The notes under the pieces were generated by a model, which saw nothing but the letters and a program-made list of their open reading frames with translations, made no database searches and was not told the DNA's origin. A stretch of 64,000 bases of DNA from Prorocentrum cordatum (lineage: Eukaryota > Sar > Dinophyceae > Prorocentrales > Prorocentraceae): contig CAUYUJ010019863.1 of the NCBI GenBank assembly GCA_963575745.1, positions 1 through 64,000 on the forward strand. Reading direction: 5' to 3'. The position numbers and the translations under genes were made by a program. This document shows, one piece after another, positions 39,017 to 49,778 of the stretch; the first letter of the stretch is position 1; every line of letters begins with the position of its first letter.

Positions 39017-40010
39017 CCCCGACCCTCCTTATGTTGCCCCGAAGCTTCGCCGAACGCCGGGGCAGAGGCGAACGCCGGGCGTCCGGGGGGCGAGTTGTTC
39101 TTTTTCACATCGCTGAAGAGCGCATTCAAGTCAGACTGGTCAGAGGCACGTATGGGCTGGGCCATGTGTGAGCTCCTTGAAATGCGAGACATGTGCCTCC
39201 TGACGAGATTGCCCTGCAGACCCTGTGCGGGACGCGCTGCGCGACGGATCGGACACCGTACAGTACAGCAAAAAGCTATCTACTCGTACGCGGCTGAGGA
39301 ACAGGGGGGGGCAAGAACACCATGAGGAGCAGGAGGAGGCGGAGGAGGAGGAGGCCCTAGCCTGCAATACGCGGGCACAGATGCCCCGCCGCTAAGCCCC
39401 AAAAACGCCGAGGCGGGCGCGCTGTGGCGACGCCCTGGTTGGCGTGGAGCCGCAGAGGAGCGCACCGTTGTCTTTGCCGGCGCATGACCACGGAAGTCGT
39501 GGTCCACTCTGTATCTTACAGTGCGCCGTTCGTCGGCGTCCTCGTCGCTCGCCTCCTCCTCGTCCTCGCCCTCGCCCTCTCATCGTCGCCTCCCTCCCCT
39601 CCTGCGTCTCCCGGCGGCAAGAGCTTTCCTACAACGTCACCGCTGTGCGTCTGGTGACTTGGCAAAAAGATGCAGACGCTGGCACACATGCCCCGGCGCT
39701 GGGCCCCCAAAACACCGAGGCGGGCGCGCTACGACGACGCCCTGGTTGGTGTGGAGCTGCAGAGGAGCGCGCCGTTGTCTTTGCCAGCGCGCGGCGGAGG
39801 CCAATTCTGACCAGAGCTCGTGCTCCACCCTGTATCTTACAATGCGCCGTTCGTCGGCGTCCTCGTGGTAACGCTCCCTCGTGGTCCTCGTCCTCGTCCT
39901 CCCCGTGCACCGCCAGCTTCTCTCCTCCTCCTCCTCCTCCTCCTCCTCCTCCTCCTCCTCCTCCTCGCTTCGTGCAAGAGAGCAGACGTTCAATCCGCGG
40001 CGATCTTTGC
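39017..40010. repeat. Gene-free stretch with 185-bp direct repeat
   Basis: 39,370-39,555 and 39,682-39,865 are direct copies. Shared words are CGACGCCCTGGTTGG, CAGAGGAGCGC, CCGTTGTCTTTGCC and GCGCCGTTCGTCGGCGTCCTC. (CTC)n lies at 39,921-39,965. This is downstream of the aquaporin gene and may include its 3' untranslated region. Confidence 0.6.
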
Positions 40011-40883
40011 TCAGATCGACTTGTCGACGTCGTCCCTGAGGCTGGCCTCTCCCTCCTCCTCGCCCGCGTCGGGCTGCCCCGGCAGCTTGTGCATCGCCAC
40101 GTGGGCGAGGACCGCCAGGAGCGCCCCGCAGAGCGGGCCCGCCCAGAAGACCCACATGTCCTCCCAGATCTTGTCGCTGACCTCATCGGTGACCCTGTCG
40201 AGGAGAAACGTCGCGACGAGCGCGGGCCCGATGGTTCGGGTCGGGTTGATGGAGCACCCGTCGATGGGGATGAGGATGGAGTGGGCGAGATAGACGGCCA
40301 CGCCGATGGCCAGAGGCATCGTAACGTTTTTCGTCTTGTCCACGACGGCCTGCAGCACCATGAACACGAGCAAGAAGGTACCCAAAGCTTCACCCGCGAG
40401 GGCCTCCCCAATGCCGATGTCGGCCGCAAGCATGTTGGAGCCGAGTGCCCCTCCGCCAGGCACGCCGTCTGGAGTCCTGTCGCTGTCCGTCTCCTTGATC
40501 AGTGCAACCAGCGCCGCCCCCGCGACGGAGCCGAGGACCTGGAAGACGAGGTTCACGGCCGCCTGGAGAATGCCCATGTCCCCGATGCCAAAGAGCTTGG
40601 CGATCGCGAGCGCGAACGTCACCGCGCAGTTGCACTGAAGCCCCCATCGCCCGAGGGCGCTCGCGAGCACGAAGATGGAGAACCCGAACGTCAGCGCCAC
40701 CTGCTGAACCCACCCGCTGGTCCCGGCGACGCCCGTGGCAGTGCCGCAGCAAAAAGCCACGAAGAGGAACATCCCGATGAACTCGGCCGCACATCCCGCG
40801 GGCTTGATAAGCATCGCCATCTCCTGGCCCCGCGAAGGCAACTGGGCAGGTGAGCAACAGAGCGCTCCTACTTCCTCAGCCAT
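40011..40883 (-). CDS. Aquaporin-family (MIP) channel
   Basis: 290 codons in one exon, a normal length for the family; an integral membrane channel for water or small solutes. Six hydrophobic helices fall at about 32-52, 60-78, 103-129, 160-181, 189-207 and 240-262. Two pore half-helices are present: QCNCAVTFA, where the first NPA box is N-C-A (85-87), and INPTRTIGPAL, where the second is N-P-T (213-215). The arginine after the second box (R216), part of the usual selectivity filter, is kept. Both boxes being altered, and Gln in place of the His that usually precedes the first, suggest changed selectivity. Met22 (40,818-40,820) may be the true start: just upstream, TGCTCACCTGCCCAG on the coding strand looks like a splice or trans-splice acceptor. 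The C-terminus is acidic. Confidence 0.9.
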   Translation of the reverse strand: MAEEVGALCCSPAQLPSRGQEMAMLIKPAGCAAEFIGMFLFVAFCCGTATGVAGTSGWVQQVALTFGFSIFVLASALGRWGLQCNCAVTFALAIAKLFGIGDMGILQAAVNLVFQVLGSVAGAALVALIKETDSDRTPDGVPGGGALGSNMLAADIGIGEALAGEALGTFLLVFMVLQAVVDKTKNVTMPLAIGVAVYLAHSILIPIDGCSINPTRTIGPALVATFLLDRVTDEVSDKIWEDMWVFWAGPLCGALLAVLAHVAMHKLPGQPDAGEEEGEASLRDDVDKSI

Positions 40884-41560
40884 GGGCCAACATGGTTACG
40901 GAGGCGTCCGATGGGGTGAGGTGTGGCGGCCGCGGGCAGCGCTCGGAGGGGGCGCCCTCTGGAGTGCTCAGGAGATCCTCAGGGTTCTTCTTGGCGGCGC
41001 GCACAAGGAGGCATGGGTGGGAGGGGGGAGGGCTTCTCAGAAGCAGGGGTGCTTATAAGAAGCCTTTCCCCCCTCACCCCCCCCCCTCTGCGCTCGCAGC
41101 GCCTGGCCCAAGGTGCCCCCAGGATTTCCCAGGAGGCCCCCACGGCCCCGAGAGCACCCCTCACGAAATCCAGAGGGGCCCAGGGGCTCCAAAGTGGAGC
41201 GAAAAGCTGGGGGCACCCTGGGTCAGTGGCACCTTTCTAGCACCCCCCGATCTTCAGGAAACCAACAGGAATCCTCCGGAGCCCCCCCCCGATCCTCAGA
41301 ACTCCTCAGGATCTCGCAGGAGTCCTCGGTATCCCCAGGGATCTCCAGGTTTCCCTTCGGAATCCCGCAGGAATCGTCCAGGAGTCTTCGGGAACCTTTC
41401 GGGATGCCTGAAGAATCCTTCGAGATTCCTTCAGGAAACCCTGAGGAAACCTCAGGAAGCTCCCTGAGGAATCCTCAGGTATCCGCAGGAATCCAGGGAG
41501 ACCCACCCGCCACTTTAAAACAGGGAGAGACAGCGAGACCCATCCCTCACTCAGCAAGGC
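40884..41560. repeat. Upstream region with AGGAATCCTCAGG repeats
   Basis: No gene recognised. Degenerate 12-15 bp words of the form AGGAATCCTC(A/C)GG recur at 41,265-41,500. Confidence 0.55.
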
Positions 41561-42430
41561 GGGGAATACGGGCTGTCAGCAGCAACCGGCGCGCTGGGTA
41601 CGAAACCCCCAGGAAAAGGGGAGAGGTGGGTTTAGGGTCGTCGGCGGTACCCGCTGCGACCGGCGGATCGAAACCCCGGGGAATCCAATGGGGGTTCGGT
41701 TCGCGCCACAGGACACCGCCGACATATAGGCATGAACATAACAACAACCGCGACGGGACGCTGTTGTACGCGACAGAGCGCGGCCCTGCTAAGATTATAG
41801 CTATGGGGGCTTGGTCCCTCAAATGTTTTAATATTCGGGTTGGCATTGTTTTGGACCCTTTAAAACCAATGCGTGTGAACATGACTGTGGCTGTGTGCGT
41901 GCGTCGGAAAATCCTTCCGTCATTACCCCTTTCCTCCCTCTGTCGCATGGTGCATCAAGCCGATAGCCTTGCGCCTCTACCTCCTCCTCAAGTTCATACT
42001 CCTGCTGAGTTTATCTGTTCCTCCTGGTCCTAATCCTTCACATCATTTTCTTGCGTGGGGATTATTATTGGCCCAAATTTGCTTCCGCACAGAAGAACTA
42101 CATCGGGCGAAATGCTCGCCTAACGAACTAGTACGGGCGCCAACGCACATGCCACACACAGCAATAATGTTTCAAACGGAAGCCACGCATCTCGACGCCG
42201 ATACCGTAGCGATTACTATTACCAGGCTGCCGAAGAGCACAGGCGTCATGCAAACACCATATCGGACAAGAGCGCCACAACGCGCCAATGAGCAACACCC
42301 TGGATGTGACCATTGCACCTGTTGCCAATAGGACGTTTCCAACGGAACCACTCTAGCAACATGATGACCACGCTTCTGATTTCTGAGCATCGCACGCATC
42401 GATTACGACCACACTGAGGGTCCTGTGATC
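41561..42430. other. Gene-free stretch
   Basis: No gene recognised. A diverged relative of the sequence at 51,360-51,430 (GCGCCAATGAGCAACAC) lies near 42,275. Confidence 0.35.
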
Positions 42431-43400
42431 ACCGCAAGGGCCAAACGCGCCATTACCATGCCCCACCCCCCCAGGCATCGCCCATGCCACCGAGAAATAA
42501 AATCAACAACATCTCCTCCACATGGACCCATCCAGCCCAACACAGTCCATCCAGCTGAGCAGCCCAGGAACAATTGGCCCAGCTGGCCCGCCCAGCCCAG
42601 CGAAACATCGAGCGCAGCCAGCCAGTCCCGCTGGCCTGCCCAGCGCAGCCACCCCAGCCCGCCCATGCTGTTGCAACAGTCCTGGCCGGCGAGGCCGCCC
42701 ACCAACCCGGCTGAGCCGATCCGGCCCAGCAGGCCCAGTCGGCCTCTTTCAGCCAGCCCCCGGCCAGCCAGATCAGGCTAGCCCAGCTAGCCTACCTGGC
42801 GACCCAGCCCAGCCAGTCCAGTCAGCTTGCCCAGCCGCACCTGCCAGCCAAGCCCCCCCATGCAGGACCAGCCAGCCCAGTCAACCTGGGCAGCCCAGCA
42901 AGCCCTGGCCAGGCCAGGCCAGGCAGCCGAGCGAGGCAGCCAGTCGCCCAGGGCCACTGGGAGAATCCCAGCCTGCTCAGCCAGCTGAGCGGGGCAACCA
43001 GCCGCCCAGGGCCACTGAGAGAATCCAAGCCTGCTCAGCCAGCATCAGCCCTTCAGCCTGGCCAGTCTAGCCGTCCCAGCCAGCTCGGCTAGCCGAGCCA
43101 TTTGAGCCAGGCAGGGCCTATGACCGCTTCCCGGCCAGCCCAGCCCACTCAACCAACCCAGTGAGCGCAGCTGGAACAGCCAGCAGTCAGAACCAATTAC
43201 CCCAGACAGCACAGCTGTCAGCAAGTCCAACCAGCCAGCCTAGACAGCCCTGAAAGCCTGGCCAGCCAAGCCCCCAAAGCCCCACACAAATAAATCATCC
43301 GAGCGAACGCAGCCAGCCCAGCCAGCCTTGTCGGCCCTGTCGGCCCAGCGGGCCCGACCAACTCAGACAGCCGAGCCACACAGCCTGGCCAGGCCTTCGC
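42431..43400. repeat. CCAGCC minisatellite, about 0.9 kb
   Basis: Degenerate CCCAGCCAGC / CCCAGCCCAGC repeats cover most of this region, with a larger unit (CCCAGGGCCACTG(G/A)GAGAATCC) repeated at 42,948 and 43,008. Frames read Pro/Ala/Ser or Trp/Leu/Gly repeats. Confidence 0.85.
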
Positions 43401-44562
43401 CGTGCCCGAATGCACGCGAAAAAACAGCTCGCGCTTGTGGGTAGGCGTGCGGTGCTGTGATTGCGCGCTCCCCAGAGCCTTCTTCCGCCGGCCTTGCCCC
43501 CAGCATGCCGTGGTGGATGAAGCATGGGCACTCTGGCGGATGCGCTCCAGCCAATGCGCTAGGCCTCCAAGATCGTGATCATCGGGGCGATGTTGAAAGC
43601 CACCTGTCGCACGTTTGTACGGTGACACGGCTAAGCTCGCTCGCGCCTGAAGTAATTTAGTGGGCAAGCGACGGTGACTGCCGCGGCTGCGCGATTCCAC
43701 GCATCCGCAGGTGAGGACGCAGGCCAGATGCGATAGCGGCGCCAATCTCACTGGATCGGCCTCTCGGAGGCCATCGGAGGCCTACTGGATGCCCTTCCGA
43801 GGCCGTCGTCGCACGCGTTTTCGGGACCACCGGACCCCGCAAACCCCGTGACAGTTGTTGCCCGGCGGGTGGGCCACGCGTGCTGCTTGCATTCCGCGGT
43901 AGGCCGAAGCCGTCGCGAGTAAGATAACGCCAACCGTGCGGCAAACACTTGACCCCAAAGGGCTTGCACGGACTTGCTCAAGCTGAGCGGGGCACGACGG
44001 CCGCCGGCCACAAACATCCACGGGGAGGTCTGAAGCGGTAGACGAACTCTCCGTCTCAGAAACACCTGGGCAGGTGAGCATGTTCAGCAATGCGGCAAGA
44101 CATCAGGCGCCATCATTCCGGGCCCTTGCAGGCCCATGTCATTGTTATACGCGCGTTCTTCTGATGCTGATATGTACGCGTGAAATCAAGTGCTCACGGG
44201 GCACCTGCATTTCGCTGGCCCGGCGAATTTGTCAAGAGCGCTATACTACCTGCGCGATGGCCTCGGTCCGATGCCGTGCCATGCGGCATGCCGCGGCGCC
44301 GTGTCCAGCCTGGCCATATGTCTGGATTCGTTTTCCAGAAATTGCTGTTCTGGTCGTGATTGGAACCGTATTGTGGACTCGAAAGCCTTTTGGTGCATTT
44401 CCCTCCCAGGCCAGCCAATCCAACCCATCAAGCCCAGCCAGCCTTACCAGCATCATGGCACAAAATGACTCTTATCCTGTGGCACGTATCATATCACCAG
44501 AATCGTAATTTTCTGAGGTCGCTACCATTCGCCGACCGCCTCCCCCTTTTAGCCTAGTCATG
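43401..44562. other. Gene-free stretch
   Basis: No gene supported. CTGGGCAGGTGAGCA at 44,067-44,081 is identical to a word upstream of the aquaporin gene (40,843-40,857). A - strand frame from 44,090 has a weak hydrophobic patch (RTVGVILLATASAY) but no domain. Confidence 0.35.
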
Positions 44563-44665
44563 ATCAGCCTCCTCCTCCTCCTCCTCCTCCTCCTCCTCCT
44601 CCTCCTCTTTCTGTTTCTCTATTCTATCCTCCTCCTCCTCCTCCTCCTCCTCCTCGTTCTCCTGC
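44563..44665. repeat. CTC microsatellite
   Basis: (CTC)n with short interruptions, just downstream of the PDZ gene. Confidence 0.9.
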
Positions 44666-44845
44666 TCTTCCTCATCTTTCTACTCAGCCTCATCACCAAC
44701 TTCATCCTCTTCCTCCTCATCAACCTCCTCATCCTTCTCCTCAGCCTCATTTGCCGTCGGCTCCTCCTGCTGTTCATGTCTCCTGCTCCCTCTGATGCCC
44801 CTTCACTGCCCATCCCCCTCCGTCGTCAGGCTCCAGGTCCTCCTT

Positions 44846-45399
44846 CTACTCGGCCTCCTCCTCCTCCTCCTCCTCATCGGAATCTTCTTCCTGTGCCGCC
44901 TGCTGCTGCTGCTGCTCCTCAACAATCTCCATTCCAGTATCTTCCTGGTCGTTTTCGTCACCGTCCTCCACTTCCTCCAACTCCACCGGTGCACCTGTGG
45001 TGAAGGTGGAAGTGGACCGTCACTTCCTCTACTTCCTCCACATCCTCCGTCTGCCCCTCCTGCCTGGCCGCGCTTGACCACCAGCTCAAGCACCTTGTTC
45101 TGTTTGCACTCCTCGGAAAGCTTCTGCGAGTCACCGACAATGCCGTTCACTGAGACGATACTGTCTCCGCGGTAGACTGCCAACTCAGGGTGGTCAGTGT
45201 TCCATTGCTCGACGAGATCTCCGGTCACCCCTGTAATCTGCAGAGTAACACCGTCCTTTTTGCTCACTTTCATGCCAAGCTTTCGACCAGTCGTCTTGTC
45301 GAGGACCATCTTGAACTCGCTCACGGCTTCCTCGACCAGAGGTCGGGAGGGACAGAAACTTGGAGGGACGCGAAGAAGGCATGGGCAGGAGGGGGGCAA
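44846..45399 (-). CDS. PDZ-domain protein
   Basis: The first part of this - strand frame encodes a PDZ-like domain: RKLGMKVSKKDGVTLQITGV, then VYRGDSIVSVNGIVGDSQKL and KVLELVVKRG. PDZ domains bind C-terminal peptides and act as scaffolds. After it the frame turns basic, but another frame reads a plausible acidic tail (VELEEVEDGDENDQEDTG, a Gln run, DSDEEEEE) to a stop at 44,846-44,848. A 47-nt GT-AG segment (GTGGAGG to CACCACAG, about 44,995-45,045) would join the two in frame; a small indel would do the same. The start is uncertain. An upstream frame (45,417-45,525) contains a signal-peptide-like stretch (RKLAIAISGICMILLLGKAWA) that could be a first exon. Confidence 0.7.
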
Positions 45400-46059
45400 G
45401 GCGAAGTGGATCAGGGGAGGAAGGAAACAGTGAAGATCGCAGGGCCCAAGCTTTCCCCAAGAGAAGGATCATACAGATCCCTGAAATTGCAATGGCCAAC
45501 TTTCTGGAAGCTCTTCGACACATGTTGAAATTCACTGGCGATGGAACATACCTGGAATATGCTTGAATGAGAATAAGACGATGTATGCTCAATATGTGAT
45601 CATCACAAGTATAAGGTCGGAGAAACTTGAGATAAGCCCAGGCCCCCTGGGGAGACTCGCAAGCTCAGCCTAACGCGCCTCTGACCCTCACAAATCAATT
45701 CGTAGAGGTAGAGTGCACTGCCGCCGGGAAGACTGGCGGACCCTCTCGAGCCCCACCTGGCCGTCGGAGTCCTCTCGGAGCCCTCTTGGACTCCTGGGGC
45801 CCGCTTGGGGCCCTGGGCCCCACACCGAAGAAACCTAGAGCCTAGAGCCCAGGATCGAAGTCCGTGAGCTTTGGCAACCATATGTCCATGATTTGCCACA
45901 TGCTGCATCTCATAACTTTATCAATCGTGTGCAGTGACGACCAACTGCAGCCCCAAAGCGCCCCAAGAACGCCCAGAGAAAGGACCATCGGGGTCGCTGG
46001 TCCTACTTGTCCTCCTCCTGGTCTTCATTTTCCTCGCCCCATCGCTACTTCCTGCTTAG
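45400..46059. other. Upstream region of the PDZ gene
   Basis: Contains the possible signal-peptide frame noted for the PDZ gene. Otherwise no gene recognised. Confidence 0.35.
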
Positions 46060-46331
46060 CACAATCATCATCATAACCATCACCACCATCATACTCAGCA
46101 TCGTTATGTTAAGCGTCATCACCATCGCGATCATCACAATCAACCTCAATCATCACCACCATCACTGTCGTCCTTGTCGCCGTCATCATTGCCAACATCA
46201 TATTCATCCTCACCATCATCAACAGCATAATCCGCATACTCATCATAGTCATCATCCTCATCACCATCAGTAGCATCAGCGTTAACCATCATCATCATCA
46301 TCGTCATCGTCAGCATCATCATCATCATCAG

Positions 46332-46365
<34 letters not shown>

Positions 46366-46373
46366 GTCATCGC

Positions 46374-46409
<36 letters not shown>

Positions 46410-46640
46410 AATCGTCACCACCACAATCAACACCATCATCATCACCAGCAGCAGCATCATCTGTATCATCATCATCACCATCATCATCACCATCGCGGTC
46501 GTCACCATCGTCGCCATCAACATCAACATCAGCACCAACATCATAACCCGCTTCATCAGCATCATGATCAGCAGCATCGTCAGCATCAACATCGTGATCG
46601 CCCTCGTCATCGCCAGCATCAACCCCCAGCTAGCACATTC
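46060..46640. repeat. ATC trinucleotide satellite
   Basis: Imperfect (ATC)n with CACC and CAGC interruptions, like the block at 8280-9215. Open frames are repeat artefacts. Confidence 0.95.
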
Positions 46641-47477
46641 GTGACGGACGCACCTTCTCGGTTTCCAGATGCTTCTCCTCAACCCTCCCCTCCTCACGCC
46701 TCTTCACTCCGCGTCGTGTTCGTCCATGTCCTCTTCCCCTATTCGCCCCCCCCCCAGGTTTCTCATCCTTCCCCGCACTGCTCAACAAACGTCATTCCAA
46801 TCCTGTTTTCCCTCCCCTCCTCCATCCACCCCCCCGCGCGCTCGCAACACAGTCTAAAACTCTAACGGGCCGACACGTAAATGCCCCAACTTGGTCCGAC
46901 AACTCGTACGTGCTCACGGATCAAAGCAGAGAGAAAGGAAGAGTAACTCATCCTCCATCTCAGCCTTGCTCCGAATCCCGCTCCGCGCTCCTCCCCCTCC
47001 TCACTTGTTTTCCTCGTCATCCTCGTCCCCATAACCCCCTCCCCCTCGGCATCCCGATCTGCTTCTTATCCATATCGTTCCTGCAAAACTGGTTCTCTGT
47101 GCTCATCCTCGCTCGTCCTCGCACGCCGTTGTCTCCCCGTCTTCCCCACTTCCGTTTCATTCCTTCCCCTTCAAATCATCAGCCCAAACACTCACCTTGC
47201 TGTTGCTGATACTACTCCCCCCTCCCCCATCCAAATCCTCACTCCGATTCACTCCTCGCCTCCCCCCATCAAACCCCCCTCCCCCAGCCAATCATCCTCA
47301 TCCCCCTCTTCTCCATCTGCCCAAGAAGAAGTCAAGCCAAGACGTTGCCAATGGATGTGTTTAGGAACTACTGGCCCTCCGTTTGCCAGGCGCAACCAGC
47401 CGCACACGATGCGTCTGCCAATGCGCTCGGACACTGCGCGCGCGGGCAAAGAGCGGCATCACCCCCCCCCCTACACA
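46641..47477. other. Pyrimidine-rich gene-free stretch
   Basis: CCTCCC-rich sequence with no gene or element recognised. Confidence 0.4.
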
Positions 47478-47802
47478 CAGTCACGCACACACGCACACAC
47501 GCACACACGCACACACAAACACACAAAAACACAACAAACACAAACACACTAACACACAAACAAACGAACACACAAACACACACAAACACACAAACACACA
47601 AACACACAAACACACAAACACACAAGCACACAAGCACACAAACACACACACACACAGACAAACACACACACAAACACAAACACACAAACAGACACACAGA
47701 CACACAGACAAAGAGACACACAGACACACAGACACAGAGACAGACACACAGGCACACAGACAGACACACAGACAGACACACAGACAACAGACACACACAC
47801 AC

Positions 47803-47833
<31 letters not shown>

Positions 47834-47975
47834 CACAGACAGACAAACAGACACACAGACACACAGACACACAGACACATAGACACACAGGCACACCGAC
47901 ACACAGACACACAGGCACACAGGCACACAGACACACAGACACACAGACACACAGACACACAGGCACACAGACACG
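47478..47975. repeat. ACAC / ACAG microsatellite, 0.5 kb
   Basis: (CACA)n changing to (CACACAGA)n. Thr/His and Cys/Val frames are repeat artefacts. Confidence 0.95.
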
Positions 47976-47994
47976 AGTAACCCACGTCATCTTC

Positions 47995-48262
47995 CAGCGC
48001 AATAAGAAAATAGAAGTCTCCTGGGCAGCATCGGCATCAGCATTCGTCTCGGTGGGCGCCTTCGCCTCCTCGAGCTCCTTCGGCTGCTCGACAGCAGTGG
48101 TGCTGGCCGCGGTGGCCGACTCGTCTGCGGTGGCAGCCTGGGGCGTCTCGGCATCAGACTTCGTCTCGGTGGGCGCCTTCGCCTCCTCGAGCTCCTTCGG
48201 CTGCTCGACAGCAGTGGTGTCCGCGGTGGCCGTCTCGTCCTCGGTGGCAGCCTGGAGCTTGG
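47995..48262 (-). CDS. Ala/Glu/Thr-rich repeat exon
   Basis: The - strand frame encodes two direct repeats of a peptide containing [18 protein letters not shown], each about 39 residues (48,240-48,130 and 48,120-48,010). The composition (acidic, Ala/Thr-rich, no hydrophobic core) suggests a disordered linker. The repeat is also strong at DNA level. A related peptide lies at 26,605-26,715. Upstream is an AG boundary (GCAATGCAAG before ACCAAGCTCC) and then a MITE, so the gene is fragmentary. No function recognised. Confidence 0.4.
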
Positions 48263-48347
48263 TCTTGCATTGCTCGCAATCTCGCCCGCTGCTGGGACCA
48301 GCCGCCAACTCCCCCCCTCCCTCCTGGCCACAATGGTGGGCAAACCT

Positions 48348-48538
48348 AGACGAGCAGCAGGCGGCACAGACACGAACTGTCGGAGGGCCGCGCCGATTTC
48401 TTGGATCTGCGCTGAACCCCTTTCCGGGCGCGCAGGCCGCACCGTGGGCGGCGCCGGAGGCGCCGCCAGGGGGCCCAAAGCAGATCCAAGCCATCCGCAG
48501 GCCCAAAGTTCATGCTGATACCGCTTTTTGCTCTTCGA
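48348..48538. mobile_element. MITE, GGTCCGCGCGGAT family, copy 1
   Basis: Inner arms TTCTTGGATCTGCGCTGAAC and GGGCCCAAAGCAGATCCAAG are inverted around a GGCGGCGCCGGAGGCGCCGCC palindrome core. The outer arms match copies at 48,935, 50,413 and 56,549 in diverged form. Confidence 0.75.
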
Positions 48539-48551
48539 AGAAAGGCCCAAT

Positions 48552-48680
48552 AAATAGACAAGCGCGTTCCACTACTCTCGCAAATGGCCTGGATCCACCG
48601 CCGTGGACTCACGACCCATTCCACGCAGGCAAGCATGTGGTTTCTGGACGTCGGCGAGTAGGACCTTTCCGAGTCGTGGA
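48552..48680. mobile_element. Foldback MITE, CGAGCGCGTTCC family, copy 2
   Basis: Left end AAGCGCGTTCCACTACTC then GCAAATGGCCTGGATCC as in copy 1. The right part (GGACGTCGGCGAGTAGGA) matches 49,800-49,817. Confidence 0.7.
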
Positions 48681-48829
48681 AAGTGGAGCACCGCAATGCT
48701 CACCAGACGGCCCGGAAACGCCACAGCGACTGCGGGCGCTGAACAACATAGTGCCAGCGGACATTGCACTCTTGCTGACGGCAGGACATCCGCCTCGGCC
48801 ACCGAGCACCACGGAGCATTGGAAGCAGC

Positions 48830-49215
48830 AGTGCTATGAGCTCCGCTGTGGCCTTGAAGTCGCCGCAGACTGCTTGAGCGCCGCAGAGCCTGTGGACACT
48901 AACGCGTGTGAACAGCGGCAGGGCCCTGGGTAGTGGAAGAAGAAAAAACGGCATAAGCATAAACTGGTGATGGTCCGCGCGGATTGCTTGGATCTGCGCT
49001 GGACCCCCCTGGCGGCGCCTCCGGCGCCGCTCCTGATGTGCTCTGCGCGCCAAGGAGGGGGGTCCAACGCAGATCCATGATATCCGCGCGGACCGTCAAA
49101 CAGTTTATGTGAATGCCTGTTTGTCTTTTTCGACTGAAGTCGCTGCAGACTGCTTGAGCGCCGCAGAGCCAGTGAACACCCAAGAGTGTGAGAAGCGCCG
49201 TGGCTGTGGGTAGGG
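48830..49215. repeat. Segmental duplication, unit 1
   Basis: Two 75-bp direct repeats (GAAGTCGC(C/T)GCAGACTGCTT onward, at 48,860 and 49,136) flank the MITE at 48,935-49,133. The whole arrangement recurs at 50,307-50,700 in the same orientation. With the following 49,216-49,660 it forms a larger duplicated segment. Confidence 0.8.
48935..49133. mobile_element. MITE, GGTCCGCGCGGAT family, copy 2
   Basis: Arms of about 75 bp: GAAGAAAAAACGGCATAAGC, then GGTCCGCGCGGAT, then GGATCTGCGCTGGACCCCCC, mirrored by the right arm ending GTCTTTTTCGAC. The core GGCGGCGCCTCCGGCGCCGC is itself palindromic. Confidence 0.85.
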
Positions 49216-49366
49216 CCGCCCTTCCGCCATCGCATCCTGACTCCCTCCCTGCATCTCCCTGTAAAGTCGGACCTGGGCCAGAAAAAACATCCTTAAGAAC
49301 ATTAGACCCTCCGTCGGCCAAAGCAAACAGAACATCCAATGGTACCCTCCCCGGGATGCACAATAA

Positions 49367-49687
49367 CACACAACAAGCAAAAACAACCTGAGGGCACCAT
49401 CCCCGACCGACCTCGATCTTGCACCTCGGTCCGACTGCAAGTTCCTCCTCATCGTCATCCTCTTCATCCTACTGCTCAGGGGCTCTGGTTGCTCCGAAGG
49501 CGAGCTGGTGATCGCAAAAAGCTTCTCTAACCCAAATCAACACGCATGTCACACCCAAAACGACATGCTAGGAAGCTGTGACCCATTCACCGGCCACGTA
49601 TCCGCCGTGCAGGATGCGTGCGACAAAATCAACTCGCGCTTGTGGGCAGGCGCGCGGTGCTCTGATTATCAGAAAATAGTCAGGTGA
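49367..49687 (+). CDS. Candidate exon with membrane segment, unknown
   Basis: An open frame without Met: CKFLLIVILFILLLRGSGCS (a membrane-spanning or signal-like segment), then QHACHTQNDMLGSCDPFTGH and a tail to TGA at 49,685. A partner at 50,738-50,807 reads CKVLLIVILFTLLLWGSGCS then stop, and 51,250-51,305 continues the second part. Conservation is at DNA level too, so coding is not proven. Confidence 0.3.
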   Translation, partial: HTTSKNNLRAPSPTDLDLAPRSDCKFLLIVILFILLLRGSGCSEGELVIAKSFSNPNQHACHTQNDMLGSCDPFTGHVSAVQDACDKINSRLWAGARCSDYQKIVR

Positions 49688-49778
49688 TTATTTGTGGATT
49701 GTTTTTGTTGGCCTTTCTGGGGCATTTTTGTTTTTTTGTTCGTCGAAAATCCCCCTGTAGGGGGACACGCCCGACATA
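49665..49778. mobile_element. MITE, TAAGTCGGGC family, copy 4 (left-truncated)
   Basis: The right arm is intact (GTTCGTCGAAAATCCCCCTG, then GGGGACACGCCCGACATA). The left arm is missing; the break lies near 49,665. Confidence 0.8.

Noticed and set aside
41628-41642. GGGTTTAGGG as telomeric DNA
   Set aside because: A single TTTAGGG word; telomeres need long tandem runs.
42431-43400. A 177-182 codon Pro/Ala/Ser-rich gene
   Set aside because: The frame is explained by degenerate CCCAGCCAGC repeats.
47345-48506. Long Thr/His and Cys/Val frames at the ACAC repeat
   Set aside because: Simple-sequence artefact. Only the short Ala/Glu/Thr-rich part (47,995-48,262) has independent support.
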